64,000 nt of DNA from Limosilactobacillus sp. GTDB taxonomy: Bacteria; Bacillota; Bacilli; Lactobacillales; Lactobacillaceae. Positions 17,854 to 27,003 of the stretch are shown piece after piece (positions within the stretch are counted from its first letter, which is position 1; each line of letters begins with the position of its first letter). The notes below the pieces were generated by a model, which made no database searches, was not told the DNA's origin, and saw only the letters and a list, made by a program, of their open reading frames with translations. Position numbers and translations under genes: made by a program. The stretch is from the NCBI RefSeq assembly GCF_022482365.1, contig NZ_JAKVPE010000001.1:496001-560000 (forward strand), in the 5' to 3' direction.

Positions 17854-18155
17854 AAGATCACCGTTCTTCCAGAATAGTTTCTGACATCTTCTTTTTCCTT
17901 TCCAAGGAGAAAATGCATATCGTTATACTGTTTTTCAGTAAGCATTAATGATTGAATGACTCCTGCTTCGGGCAAAAAATTGCTTACTTTTTTCTCAATA
18001 AACTCCGCCGATTTACGATTTACGCATACCCTCACGTACACAGAATATTGAATCATTGTAAAGCCCTGGTTGATTAAGTCCTTGCGGAAATGACGATAGG
18101 CTTTTCGCTGCTTACTTGTTTCTACTGGTAAATCAAACATGATTAATAAGCGCAT
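17850..18155 (-). CDS. cas2: CRISPR-associated endonuclease Cas2
   Basis: 101 residues when started at ATG 18155 (MRLLIMFDLPVET), which has GAGGT 8 bases upstream; an in-frame ATG at 18170 gives five more residues but no ribosome site. Beta-alpha-beta ferredoxin fold with the conserved Asp of MFDLPVET. It forms the Cas1-Cas2 integrase. It overlaps the end of cas1 by 23 bp and csn2 by 4 bp. Confidence 0.94.
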   Translation of the reverse strand: MRLLIMFDLPVETSKQRKAYRHFRKDLINQGFTMIQYSVYVRVCVNRKSAEFIEKKVSNFLPEAGVIQSLMLTEKQYNDMHFLLGKEKEDVRNYSGRTVIL

Positions 18156-19041
18156 TATTTGGTACCTCATGATTTAGCTCCATTTTTAGTTCAAGTTCCT
18201 TGCTCTGACCGCTTAAGTATTTTAAGCAGTCTCCGACATACTTGCTTATCGCATTTCTTAACAGCATATGATGCTCGCAATATGTGATTTCAATATTCAA
18301 AGCATCGATCAATCCGTACTTAACATCAGGGGTCAGCTCGGTAAAGTCCTGGTTTGCCACCCAATAATCAACTACCGGACGAAATGGTTCCATCAAGTCC
18401 GATCCCAGATTAAACTGGTTCTCATTGTTTCGGTGATGAATCCCTAAGTATGTAAGATAACCACGCTCAACAATTTCACGATCAAACATCGAAAGAAGAA
18501 TTGAATAGCCATAGTTAAGTGCCGCATTGACCGCTGACCCACTTCGCCGCGAAAATTTTTCCTGTTCAAACAGTAATGGGAAATATTTTCGTGCGACCAC
18601 GGCTTCTCGGTTGGTAAGATCATTAACCTCCAGCTTTTCCAGTTCGCCACTTAATTCTTCCGTTTCATGTTTGTAGATTTGCAAAACCTGAATCTGGTTC
18701 TTAATTTTCTCATGAACAATCTTTGTCCATAAAAGTTCCTTCCGCTTTTGCGACCAGTTGAACTGGTCAATAAGTAGGTCCACCGATCGATTATTAGGAT
18801 AATTATTGACCAACTCACAGTTTGGTTGCATATTCCGGTCGACAAAAACCACCTTTGCATTTTGCTTTGCTAGCTCACTCAGCAGTGCCGTGGTGATCAC
18901 GGCCTGAGTTGTTGAGACAAGTAGCAATTGAACATCCTCTATCGGCACCTGGTTAATGCCATCCCTTGTTTGGACAACCATTAAGTGTGATGCATACGAT
19001 AGCTTGGCATGTTGACTGATAATGACTGAGCGCCACCCCAT
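18133..19041 (-). CDS. cas1: CRISPR-associated integrase Cas1 (type II)
   Basis: 302 residues, the metal-dependent integrase that inserts spacers. The family metal ligands are visible: Glu in NREAVVARKYF, His in LGIHHRN and Asp/Glu in SDLMEPFRPVVD. The starting segment MGWRSVIISQHAKLSY is typical of type II Cas1. A GGGGGATGACAAT ribosome site precedes the ATG. The -35 box of the opposing tracrRNA promoter begins 2 bp past this start codon. Confidence 0.95.
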   Translation of the reverse strand: MGWRSVIISQHAKLSYASHLMVVQTRDGINQVPIEDVQLLLVSTTQAVITTALLSELAKQNAKVVFVDRNMQPNCELVNNYPNNRSVDLLIDQFNWSQKRKELLWTKIVHEKIKNQIQVLQIYKHETEELSGELEKLEVNDLTNREAVVARKYFPLLFEQEKFSRRSGSAVNAALNYGYSILLSMFDREIVERGYLTYLGIHHRNNENQFNLGSDLMEPFRPVVDYWVANQDFTELTPDVKYGLIDALNIEITYCEHHMLLRNAISKYVGDCLKYLSGQSKELELKMELNHEVPNNALINHV

Positions 19042-19042
19042 A

Positions 19043-19071
19043 TTGTCATCCCCCTTTATTTTTGTTATAAT
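19043..19071 (+). promoter_or_regulatory. tracrRNA promoter
   Basis: TTGTCA (19043-19048), a 17-bp spacer and perfect TATAAT (19066-19071) on the plus strand, opposite to the cas operon. The predicted start is about 19078. The core promoter overlaps the ribosome site and translation start region of cas1. Confidence 0.8.
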
Positions 19072-19077
19072 TTAGTC

Positions 19078-19233
19078 GTTGGTTAGCTACCAACGCTTTA
19101 AACATCATTGATCTGAAGTACAGAGTTAAAATCAAACAGTACTTTTTAGTACATAAGTTTCTACTTTTGAGTCAGTTATCTGACCAAATACATAACAAAG
19201 GGAATCGTTCATTTGAGCGGTTCCCTTTCTCTT
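19078..19233 (+). ncRNA. tracrRNA
   Basis: Lies between cas1 and cas9 and is read opposite to them. The anti-repeat at 19099-19122 is 24 bases identical to the plus-strand repeat, so the RNA pairs perfectly with crRNA; a short bulge and GUUAAAAU complete the lower stem with the crRNA 5' GUUUUA. Next come a nexus-like hairpin (GTACT/AGTAC inside AAAC/GTTT, about 19133-19160), a second hairpin (GTCAG TTAT CTGAC, 19171-19184) and a terminator stem (19197-19228). Upstream of the anti-repeat is a hairpin GTTGG...CCAAC at the predicted 5' end. The 3' end is estimated. Confidence 0.88.
19197..19233 (+). terminator. tracrRNA terminator hairpin
   Basis: AAAGGGAA (19197-19204) pairs with TTCCCTTT (19221-19228), with CG/CG pairs further in, followed by CTCTTT. 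It lies 12 bp from the cas9 stop on the other strand. The T-tract is interrupted. Confidence 0.7.
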
Positions 19234-19240
19234 TAGCTTG

Positions 19241-22200
19241 TTATTTCATTAGCTTGCTTAAGCGAATTCTCCGTTCGAACAAACCGGTTGGTGATTGATA
19301 GATTATATCAGCTGTTTTCCCTATCAAAACACCTAAACCACCTGATTTCGTTTGCATCATACCGAAACGTGTTTTTATACCTATTGACTTCAAATCTCCC
19401 ATTGAGGGGTCACAGTGAAGACCAAGAAGCATATTGTTAATAATGTCAACCTTTCCATCAGGCTTTTTAGAACTTCCATTATAAATAGGCAGTATCGGGA
19501 GTTCCTTAAATTTATCTCTTCCTTCGTTCAGCCCCTTTCTAAATTTGTTTTTATCATACAGCGGCAGATACCTATTCACCTTATCGAGAATATCGTCATA
19601 GACGAACATCAATTGCTCATTCTGTACATCCACGGAAGATGAATCTTTTGAAAAATCAGTGCTTAGAATTTTCATCGACTTTTCTGAAAGCACCAGCTGA
19701 CGAGCATTGTACTGGTATGTTGAACTGCCTAATGTGTATTTGAGATCACCATCAATAATTAATTGTCGGTACATTACCTTTGGCACGACAATGTCGAAAT
19801 CAATATATACCTTAGTCTTTTCTCCAGTCTTTCTGTTTGTTTTTTCTCTTGCTGTGCGTTCGGCAATCACCCGATGCAGTTCGCTGAGGTAAGCCGCATT
19901 GTCAGTTTTCTTTAGCCGCTCAAGCTTTGAAAGGCTACGGACCGGTATGCCAACAACCCTCAATTTGTCTTCTTTCCTGCTCGGAATACGAATGATCGCC
20001 ATGTATGCATCCTTGTTTCCGCTGTAACCTCCATAAATGTTGGTAGGACGTCCCTGCTTAGTTTGAATCAGTTTCTTATCTGATTTAGCCGGATAGATAG
20101 TTTGGTTAAACATCGCACCAGAATTTGTATAGGTCTCTTGTGAAATCAGCATGTACTTAAAACCATAGACACGTTTAATCTGGCGGATTAAATCAGACTT
20201 CTTCCCAACAATTTCACCGGAGCTTTTGTCAACAATTCGCTCTTCATCGTTAGAAGTTAAATCATACAAGAAATTGAATCGGTTGAACTTAAACCGCTGT
20301 TTTGTGTCCTTTTTAAAGAACCGTTGATATTTCCCATAAATAAAGTAAGACTGCAAACCTGAGTAACGGTGATACAGATATTGACCGACAAATGCACTCA
20401 AGTATCCATCTACCGCATGGTGATAATCATTTACATCACGGTTCTTATATAACTTAAGTGCCTCACGCAACTGGTGGTTAAGTTCAGCCTTAACTTCAAT
20501 AATCTGCGTATCGTCCTGCTCATAGCGACTCGCAAGAATATTGGCCGCTAATTTAATTACCTGACGTGTCTCAACCAGCTGCCGATTAATGAATCCATTA
20601 GCTTTATACTTATCGATTGAATCGGGATCAGTCATCAAATTGTTATACTTTTTCTTACTGATCAGCCGATGGTCGGCAAGTTTCTTCCAAAGAGGCTTCA
20701 TTTTTGAGCCGAACATCCTTAATGGAACGTTATTCGATTTACCATTATTAACTGCCCGACTAACCAAGACTTTGTTATCTAAGGAGTCGTCTTTGAGGAA
20801 CGCCTGCGGAAGAATATGATCCATATCGTATTTAGTTGAGATTTCGTCAATGTTGATTGGTTCTCCGGTGTACATATCACGACCTAACTGCGTAAAGTAC
20901 AGGAAGAGACGATCATTCAGATCTTTAACATCCCCCAATTCTTGGCGAACCTTTTCATTAGCAACTAACTCTTTAGCGGTTGTTTCGTAAATGTCTTTTA
21001 GCTTTGCTAACCGCGATTGAGTACGGTGAGAACGCTGATCCTCCCGGGCAAACTCCAACGAGATGAACTTTGGTGCTTTGCCCGCAGCCCTGACAATGTC
21101 ATCGACAACCTTAACCACTTGTCGAATTGCTTTCTTATTCTGCGGCGAAGTGTATGCATCAGCCAAAATCGACTCATAGTCTTCATCATTGATCTGATCC
21201 TGGTTGGCATTCTTAATTTGTTCAGCAAAGACGGGCTCGTTAACAATCTCCATAAAGGTGCGCTGCGTATTCCACATCAAATCCAGAATGGACTCGCCCT
21301 TCTCATTTTTCAGCCCACAAAGAAGCTTCTCGGAGAGTCGTCCCCATCCCTGATATCTTTTTGCAATTAAATCAGTGATCTGTTCTTTAGTTAGCCAATT
21401 TATCCCCTGGAGTTTGGTTTTTAAGATGTTTCTATCCTCAAAAACGGTAATCCATTCAATAATTTGTTCGAAATCATTCTGCAAATTTGGATCATCGATC
21501 TTTGCACCAAAAATCTTTTTAAAATCAATATAGGTACCAAAGGAGTTATTGAACTTCACCGGGTCAGATAACCCCGTTATTATTGGTCGATTTGCCATCC
21601 CTTTTGAAAGCAGGTTGGCCAATTGCGAAGCCTTCACGGTCTTTTTAGCCTTAAAGAGCTTTTCAAATGTCTCCTGTTTTTCGCCTACTTCTAGCTTACT
21701 GCCATTTACACGCACCATATTCAGCTCATTTAGCACTTTAAAACGCTCGTATAGAAGACTGTGGTCAGGTAAAACGTCCTCCCCAGTTAGGTAAGTATCC
21801 TTGGTCGTCATCCGCTTTATGAACTGGTTAGCCGATTCAGTGCGATCAACTTTTTCGTCAAAGTTCCATGGCGTAATCTTACCCGGCGCTTTTCTAATCA
21901 TCCAGGCGAAGCTTTTGCCTGAAGACTTCTCCTGATCTTCTTTGGTAATTAATGGACCAACATAGTATGGAATGCGGAAGGCAACCAGTTCACTTAACTT
22001 GTACTTAGCCCTTGTACGACGCTTTTCATTTGGATTCGGTTCAGTAAGCCAAGGATAATATTTGCTTTGATTTTCAATGATTCTCTCTAACTCTTTTAAA
22101 TGCAGCTGGTAAGGGATGACACCATTCTGATTGGTCCGTTGCTTGGGCATAAACTGATTTTGATCAATCAGTATCTTAATCTCCTCAGCCAGTTGAGTAT

Positions 22201-23359
22201 TATTTAAGGAGCGCTTTACAACTTTATAGAAGTCCTCTTGACTGGCTGTCCCTGATTTCTTCGTTGAATTGCCAATGTACTCTGCATATGCTTCCATCAC
22301 TTCAGAATACGTTTTCCTATCTAAGGACTTGGCATACTTTTTGAGCATCTCCAAGTGCTTCTTGTGAGCATCATATTTTTTAATCATTGACTCACTGAGG
22401 ATTTGCCCACTTGGCACGATATCGTTAAGAGTAATTTGAGAATATAATTTCGATAAGATCTTTAGTATGGTCAATTGTGGTTCGTTCAACTCACCAGTCA
22501 ATTCTGCTAAAGTGTCGTCAATATTTTCATCGCTGAGCTGAATTTTCCACTTATTTTTATCTTCAGTAGTTATTTTTAAGACTTCAGCTAAGTCAAATTT
22601 GTAGCCTAAAATGGCCTTGCTTATTTGCTTGGCGATGCTTGAATTTAACTTGTCCAGTGCTTTATCACCCGAAACGATATAGAGAATCTTGGCAACCTCC
22701 TTTTGCTTATCTAAGGTAGCCACACTATTATCTAGCAACTTCTGGGCAATCACATCCGTCTTCTCAATATTAATTTGGAAGCGAGTTTCCGGGTCAATCT
22801 CATCAAAAGAATCGTTAATTGCCTTAAAATCTTCCTCAAAATTAATCTTATCAGTACTAAAATTAGAAACTGGCAAATTGTTTAAGAAGTTACCCCGATA
22901 TTTCACAATATGGTGAATTGCCAGAAAAATCTCTCGAAGGTCAAACTGCCGATCGTCATTCATTAAATGATACCGCAAGTGGTAAATAGTTGGGTATTTA
23001 TCATAAAATGCGCTGTCGGTTTCATCTGGGAATAACAGAGAACTTGAAAAGCGTTTTTTGCTATCCTGAGGTGATAAATTAGATTCTTTCAAGCGTGCAA
23101 AGAAGGTTGGGTCAACCTTGGCCATATACGGATCAAAGATTTCTTCAAGCAAAGAAAGACGCCACTTCCGTCGCTTGAGTCGCCGCCGGGTGGTTCTAAA
23201 GCCACGCCGTTCTGCAGCTGTTGTCCCTTCTTTAAATAAACGTGCCCCGATCACCGTTTTCCCTTTTAAGCGGATCGGCCGATATTTTTCATCAATTGCT
23301 GAAAAGCCGACTGAAGTTGCCCCGATATCGAGACCAATGGAATAATCGCCCTTGTACAT
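19241..23359 (-). CDS. cas9: Type II-A CRISPR effector nuclease Cas9
   Basis: 1372 residues, the large II-A class. All catalytic positions are present: RuvC-I Asp11 (GLDIGATSVG), RuvC-II Glu769 (ISLEFARED), RuvC-III His981/Asp984 (HHAVDGYL) and HNH His848 (YDMDHILPQAF). An arginine-rich bridge helix (RRGFRTTRRRLKRRKWR) follows RuvC-I. The frame is intact, so the nuclease should be active with the tracrRNA-crRNA duplex; the PAM cannot be read from sequence. Ribosome site AAGGAGG is 8 bases before ATG. The 107-bp region upstream, before the IS, is AT-rich with no clear consensus promoter. Confidence 0.97.
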   Translation of the reverse strand: MYKGDYSIGLDIGATSVGFSAIDEKYRPIRLKGKTVIGARLFKEGTTAAERRGFRTTRRRLKRRKWRLSLLEEIFDPYMAKVDPTFFARLKESNLSPQDSKKRFSSSLLFPDETDSAFYDKYPTIYHLRYHLMNDDRQFDLREIFLAIHHIVKYRGNFLNNLPVSNFSTDKINFEEDFKAINDSFDEIDPETRFQINIEKTDVIAQKLLDNSVATLDKQKEVAKILYIVSGDKALDKLNSSIAKQISKAILGYKFDLAEVLKITTEDKNKWKIQLSDENIDDTLAELTGELNEPQLTILKILSKLYSQITLNDIVPSGQILSESMIKKYDAHKKHLEMLKKYAKSLDRKTYSEVMEAYAEYIGNSTKKSGTASQEDFYKVVKRSLNNTQLAEEIKILIDQNQFMPKQRTNQNGVIPYQLHLKELERIIENQSKYYPWLTEPNPNEKRRTRAKYKLSELVAFRIPYYVGPLITKEDQEKSSGKSFAWMIRKAPGKITPWNFDEKVDRTESANQFIKRMTTKDTYLTGEDVLPDHSLLYERFKVLNELNMVRVNGSKLEVGEKQETFEKLFKAKKTVKASQLANLLSKGMANRPIITGLSDPVKFNNSFGTYIDFKKIFGAKIDDPNLQNDFEQIIEWITVFEDRNILKTKLQGINWLTKEQITDLIAKRYQGWGRLSEKLLCGLKNEKGESILDLMWNTQRTFMEIVNEPVFAEQIKNANQDQINDEDYESILADAYTSPQNKKAIRQVVKVVDDIVRAAGKAPKFISLEFAREDQRSHRTQSRLAKLKDIYETTAKELVANEKVRQELGDVKDLNDRLFLYFTQLGRDMYTGEPINIDEISTKYDMDHILPQAFLKDDSLDNKVLVSRAVNNGKSNNVPLRMFGSKMKPLWKKLADHRLISKKKYNNLMTDPDSIDKYKANGFINRQLVETRQVIKLAANILASRYEQDDTQIIEVKAELNHQLREALKLYKNRDVNDYHHAVDGYLSAFVGQYLYHRYSGLQSYFIYGKYQRFFKKDTKQRFKFNRFNFLYDLTSNDEERIVDKSSGEIVGKKSDLIRQIKRVYGFKYMLISQETYTNSGAMFNQTIYPAKSDKKLIQTKQGRPTNIYGGYSGNKDAYMAIIRIPSRKEDKLRVVGIPVRSLSKLERLKKTDNAAYLSELHRVIAERTAREKTNRKTGEKTKVYIDFDIVVPKVMYRQLIIDGDLKYTLGSSTYQYNARQLVLSEKSMKILSTDFSKDSSSVDVQNEQLMFVYDDILDKVNRYLPLYDKNKFRKGLNEGRDKFKELPILPIYNGSSKKPDGKVDIINNMLLGLHCDPSMGDLKSIGIKTRFGMMQTKSGGLGVLIGKTADIIYQSPTGLFERRIRLSKLMK

Positions 23360-23480
23360 GCAAAAAGCCTCCTTATATTTTATAAATATTTTCTTATTAC
23401 TTTTATCATATCAAAAAGAAAGCGGATACACCATCCATTATCTTATTAAAATACTAGATTTTTCAGCATTCAAAAAACAA

Positions 23481-24759
23481 CCTAAATTTCAAGAATAAGT
23501 TAGCCACTGGACTCAAATAAATAATACTGACCAATTGATTATTGGTTGATGGAGCTGTGATATCTCTTGGTAGAAGGCCTTACGATAGATATCCATTGAC
23601 GAATGTCCATTAAACATAGCTCGTGGATAGTGATTCATCCAATCATTAGTCGCTATGATCTGAGCACTACTATAGTTATTTATAGCTTCACCTTTGGTAA
23701 TCTCCTTGCGGAGAAACCGGTTATTGATCTCATTGGATCCACGTTCCCAAGGGGAATACGGATCAGCATAGAAAACATGATCGTGAACTTGTGTTAACTC
23801 ACTAAATTCTGAACCGTTGTCAGAGGTTATTGTCTTAAAAATGCGATAGTAAGCATCTGTGCCCATTTTCTGGCGCAAATTTATAAAGAACTGATTTACT
23901 GCATGCGCAGTTTTACCAGCAATTTTACTCGTGATATTAACTCGTGAAAGGCGATCAGTCATTACTAGTACAACACTGTCATTACCGTTTTTCTGTCCCT
24001 GAACTGTATCCAGTTCCCAATGGCCAATTTCGGACCGTTGGTCCGCAGTTTGAGGTCGTTGAGCAATATTAGGCCCTAAGCACCTTTTAGCTTGCGGATG
24101 AGTTTGATGATGCTTACGTTTAGGTTTTTCAAAGAGGTCTAAATTGGACGTACGAAGCACACCCTCATTAATCCATTGATATAAAGTTACAACCGACTTT
24201 GGGATCAGGGTGCCATCATTCATTAAATCTCGAGCCTTATAAATAACCGCTTGTGGGGAGTAATGGTGGTCGTCAAACTCACCAAGCATTAGCTGATCAG
24301 CTAATCGTAAAAATTGCTTTGAAGAATAATATAAGCGACGACGACCAGAATGGCGGTGATGTTCAAGATATGTGGCCTGACCAGCTTCATAACTATAGAT
24401 GTAGTAAGAATATTCGTAAATCTTACCATTAGATTTTTGACGACGAAGTTGGCGGACCGTACCACGGTTGAGCTCGTTATTAATTGTTTGATGATTAACT
24501 CCTAATTGGCGACCAATTGCGCGATTGGAAAGTCCTTGCGACTTTAAAGTCGCAATCATCACACGTTCTTCTTTAGTAAGATGAGCATTCTTTTTATGAG
24601 TAGTCAATAAAATAGTAGACATGGTATCATTTAAGTGCGTCATTTGACGGACATCCTTTCATATAGGTTTGGTTCACTTAATATGATACCTGATGTCACG
24701 CCGAATGGCGTTTTTTATTTACCACCAACTGGGTGGCTAACTTCATTCTATAATCTACC
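23481..24759 (-). mobile_element. IS30-family insertion sequence, copy 1
   Basis: 1279 bp bounded by a 14-bp direct repeat, CATTCAAAAAACAA, at 23467-23480 and 24760-24773, which I read as the target duplication. The ends carry an imperfect inverted repeat whose best-conserved core is AAGTTAGCCAC. It encodes one transposase. The same 1279-bp element recurs at 59032-60310 in the other orientation with different flanks. It lies 121 bp upstream of cas9. Confidence 0.9.
23513..24643 (-). CDS. IS30-family transposase, copy 1
   Basis: 376 residues. N-terminal helix-turn-helix (LTKEERVMIATLKSQGLSNRAIGRQLGV) typical of IS30, and a C-terminal DDE integrase core: GHWELDTVQG (first Asp), TSDNGSEF (second Asp) and YSPWERGSNEINNRFLRKE (Glu). 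All three acidic residues are present, so the enzyme is probably active. ATG is preceded by GAAAGG. The protein is identical to the copy at 59148-60278. Confidence 0.95.
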   Translation of the reverse strand: MTHLNDTMSTILLTTHKKNAHLTKEERVMIATLKSQGLSNRAIGRQLGVNHQTINNELNRGTVRQLRRQKSNGKIYEYSYYIYSYEAGQATYLEHHRHSGRRRLYYSSKQFLRLADQLMLGEFDDHHYSPQAVIYKARDLMNDGTLIPKSVVTLYQWINEGVLRTSNLDLFEKPKRKHHQTHPQAKRCLGPNIAQRPQTADQRSEIGHWELDTVQGQKNGNDSVVLVMTDRLSRVNITSKIAGKTAHAVNQFFINLRQKMGTDAYYRIFKTITSDNGSEFSELTQVHDHVFYADPYSPWERGSNEINNRFLRKEITKGEAINNYSSAQIIATNDWMNHYPRAMFNGHSSMDIYRKAFYQEISQLHQPIINWSVLFI

Positions 24760-24857
24760 CATTCAAAAAACAATGGAATTTATTTACTCTTTTTTACTCT
24801 CTCAACAATTAATTTTCGAGGAATGATTAAAAAGCAAAATTTCTCCGATACCAAACA

Positions 24858-24899
24858 TGCCCCACCCTCGTTCGATGACAGCCAAACGAAGGTGGGGCA
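24858..24899 (-). terminator. Hairpin after the M50-type protease gene
   Basis: TGCCCCACCCTCGTT (24858-24872) pairs with AACGAAGGTGGGGCA (24885-24899), one mismatch. It lies 19 bp beyond the stop of the minus-strand protease gene. T-rich sequence is better on the plus side, so direction is uncertain. Confidence 0.6.
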
Positions 24900-24918
24900 C
24901 TTATTTTCTATATTAATT

Positions 24919-25746
24919 TCAAAGCCGCACAATCAGATTAACCAGCAGCGACCAACAGATTGCCACCGCCATCACCATCCCAAAAGCCGCCAGCAAGACA
25001 ATCAAAACGTGTTGAATCAATGCCGCCTTGCCCAGCAGGATCAGGACGAAGAGAATCACTCCCACCAGAATATACAGGGTGACCGCGGCCGGGAGTGCGT
25101 TTTTAAGGTCGGCATTGCTCAGGTCGAAGCCGCCGATCGTAATATTGATTGACAACAATGCCCAAATAATCACGGCTCCCCAGTGCAGCGGTGCGCTCGC
25201 GGGCGCGGTTGCAGCCAAGGGATAATCTAACACGCTTCCCAACGTTTGCAGGCCCCACCAGTAAATCGCCGGCACCAGCCACCTGGTCAGCAAAATCAGG
25301 ACCGCAGCACAGCCGTAGACCGGCGCCGTCCCGATCAGTGCGTTGCCAATGAACTGGTAGTAATTGCCCTTGTCCCAAGAATGGTTCACGTAGCCTAACG
25401 CCCCACCGTCATCCGGAACGTTCGTGATCAGTAAACGGAAGTCATTGATCCGGTGACCAAAGAGCAGGGCCGTGATCAGGTGACTGAGCTCATGGATAAT
25501 CACGCCGAGCCCGCCCAACCACACTACGGCCTGCGCTCCATACCGACTCGCCAAGCGCTCTTTAGAGTTGCGGTTGATAAAGGTTAGCCCGAGGACAACA
25601 ATCAACGGGACTAAGACGAGCATCAGCAGGTAGCCTGCCGTAGTTTTTAAATCTGCTGCTAAATTCAAATCCTCACCGCCCCTTCTTGTTCCGGGTTTCT
25701 TCTCTAAGTCTGCACTCGTCATCTTTTGATTCTCCACATCTTGCAA
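24919..25746 (-). CDS. M50-family site-2-protease-like membrane protein
   Basis: 275 residues. A HELSH zinc-binding motif at about residue 88 lies inside a hydrophobic helix (VIIHELSHLITALLFGH), as in M50/DUF3267-like intramembrane metalloproteases, with about six other transmembrane segments. A charged N-terminal tail of about 35 residues (DVENQKMTSADLEKKPGTRR) precedes the first helix. The substrate is unknown; family members cleave membrane-bound regulators or act in secretion. Single gene, GC-rich like the core genome. Confidence 0.75.
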   Translation of the reverse strand: MQDVENQKMTSADLEKKPGTRRGGEDLNLAADLKTTAGYLLMLVLVPLIVVLGLTFINRNSKERLASRYGAQAVVWLGGLGVIIHELSHLITALLFGHRINDFRLLITNVPDDGGALGYVNHSWDKGNYYQFIGNALIGTAPVYGCAAVLILLTRWLVPAIYWWGLQTLGSVLDYPLAATAPASAPLHWGAVIIWALLSINITIGGFDLSNADLKNALPAAVTLYILVGVILFVLILLGKAALIQHVLIVLLAAFGMVMAVAICWSLLVNLIVRL

Positions 25747-25877
25747 ACTTTTGGTCTATTTTACTATTCCCCAAAGCATCATCCATAATTAATAACGGTC
25801 AAGCTTTCACTGCCGGCCCAGACCCCATTTCCTGCTATAATAGGCACTAATAATTTTTCTAAGAAAGAAGCACCAAG

Positions 25878-26132
25878 ATGGCTCTTACCCGTTACATTTA
25901 TACCGTCCAGGAGATCGACCTGACCTTTGAGCAGCTGCCGAGCGTCAAGACCTTCGAGTATCAAAATGACGCCAGCGATTATTTTGACTCCCGGATCACC
26001 GCACTCCAAAAGCAGTTTCCCGAAGCCGACGAAACGGCCCTCAATGATTTTGATGCGGCCGGGGTTTATTGCGACAATCAGGGCGAAAGCAAGTACATGA
26101 TCATCCTGCAGCGCCAGCAATTGCTCTCCTAA
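25878..26132 (+). CDS. Small hypothetical protein
   Basis: 84 residues, acidic and soluble, no family recognised. It starts with ATG 25878 after AAGAAAG; a TATAAT-like box (ctataatagg, about 25834) stands upstream. The sequence mixes beta-like (RYIYTVQEIDLTF, SKYMIILQRQ) and helical segments (DYFDSRITALQKQF), suggesting a small folded protein. Not obviously part of an operon. Confidence 0.65.
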   Translation: MALTRYIYTVQEIDLTFEQLPSVKTFEYQNDASDYFDSRITALQKQFPEADETALNDFDAAGVYCDNQGESKYMIILQRQQLLS

Positions 26133-26207
26133 AATGCCGACTGGGACTCCCCAGCCCGTTAAAATCTGCTAAGATTAAAGAAGCATTAAATTTAGGAGGG
26201 AACTTTC

Positions 26208-26900
26208 ATGATCGGAACCTACGCCAACACCTGCGCGATCCTGCTCGGCACCAGCATCGGCTGCCTGCTCAAGCGCGGCATCAGTAAGAAATACGAGGAG
26301 GCCCTCTTCACCGTGATGGGCCTGGCCGCCCTGGGCATCGGGCTAGAAAACGTCATCAACAACATGCCCAAGAGCCACTACCCCGTCCTCTTCATCGTCA
26401 GCCTCGCCATCGGGGCCCTGGTCGGCACCTGGTTGAACCTTGACGAACGCTTTGCCCGCCTGATTAAGCACTTCGGTGGCAAGTCCCAGCTGGTCAAGGG
26501 ATTAGCAACCGGGATCCTGCTCTGCTGCATCGGCGCCCTTTCGATCGTCGGCCCCGTCATGGCGGCGGTCCGTCACGATTCCACAATGCTTTTCACCAAC
26601 GCGACCCTCGACTTTGTTACCACGATGGTCTTCGGGGCCAGTTTCGGCTGGGGAATGCTCCTGGTCGCCCCGGTCCTCTTCTGCTGGCAGGGTGGGATCT
26701 ATCTGGTCGCCAAGTACCTCTCGGCCGATTTCTTCACCGGTCCGCTGGTCACCGAGATCGCAATCGTCGGTGGCTTTTTGATCGCTACCACCGGGCTCTC
26801 CCTGCTGAAAATCAAGGAGATCAAGACGCTCAACATCCTGCCGTCCCTGCTTGTCCCGGTGATCTTCTTCATCATCAAGGATTTCACCGGCCTGTTTTAA
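26208..26900 (+). CDS. DUF554-family membrane protein (YdfK/YqgA type)
   Basis: 230 residues, about six to seven transmembrane helices, with the family start MIGTYANTCAILLGTSIGCLLKR and the GxxLGxxxxNLDERF-like region at about residue 65. A strong AGGAGG ribosome site precedes the ATG. The family is annotated as a putative inner-membrane transport protein of unknown substrate. Confidence 0.85.
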   Translation: MIGTYANTCAILLGTSIGCLLKRGISKKYEEALFTVMGLAALGIGLENVINNMPKSHYPVLFIVSLAIGALVGTWLNLDERFARLIKHFGGKSQLVKGLATGILLCCIGALSIVGPVMAAVRHDSTMLFTNATLDFVTTMVFGASFGWGMLLVAPVLFCWQGGIYLVAKYLSADFFTGPLVTEIAIVGGFLIATTGLSLLKIKEIKTLNILPSLLVPVIFFIIKDFTGLF

Positions 26901-26928
26901 TCTGCCAATTCTGTGCTGCAAAATCCAG

Positions 26929-26956
26929 TTGACATTTCAGACAGATCTCCTAAAAT
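26929..26956 (+). promoter_or_regulatory. Promoter of the malate/lactate dehydrogenase-family gene
   Basis: Consensus TTGACA (26929-26934), 16-bp spacer, TAAAAT (26951-26956), about 45 bp before the start codon at 27004. Confidence 0.7.
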
Positions 26957-27003
26957 AATGATAATTAAATTAAAATTAAATGAGATTGAGGAGACGGTAT
27001 ATT

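Noticed and set aside
19096-19122. A solitary extra CRISPR repeat between cas1 and cas9
   Set aside because: Only 24 bases match, there is no spacer, and it is followed by GUUAAAAU and tracrRNA hairpins; it is the anti-repeat.
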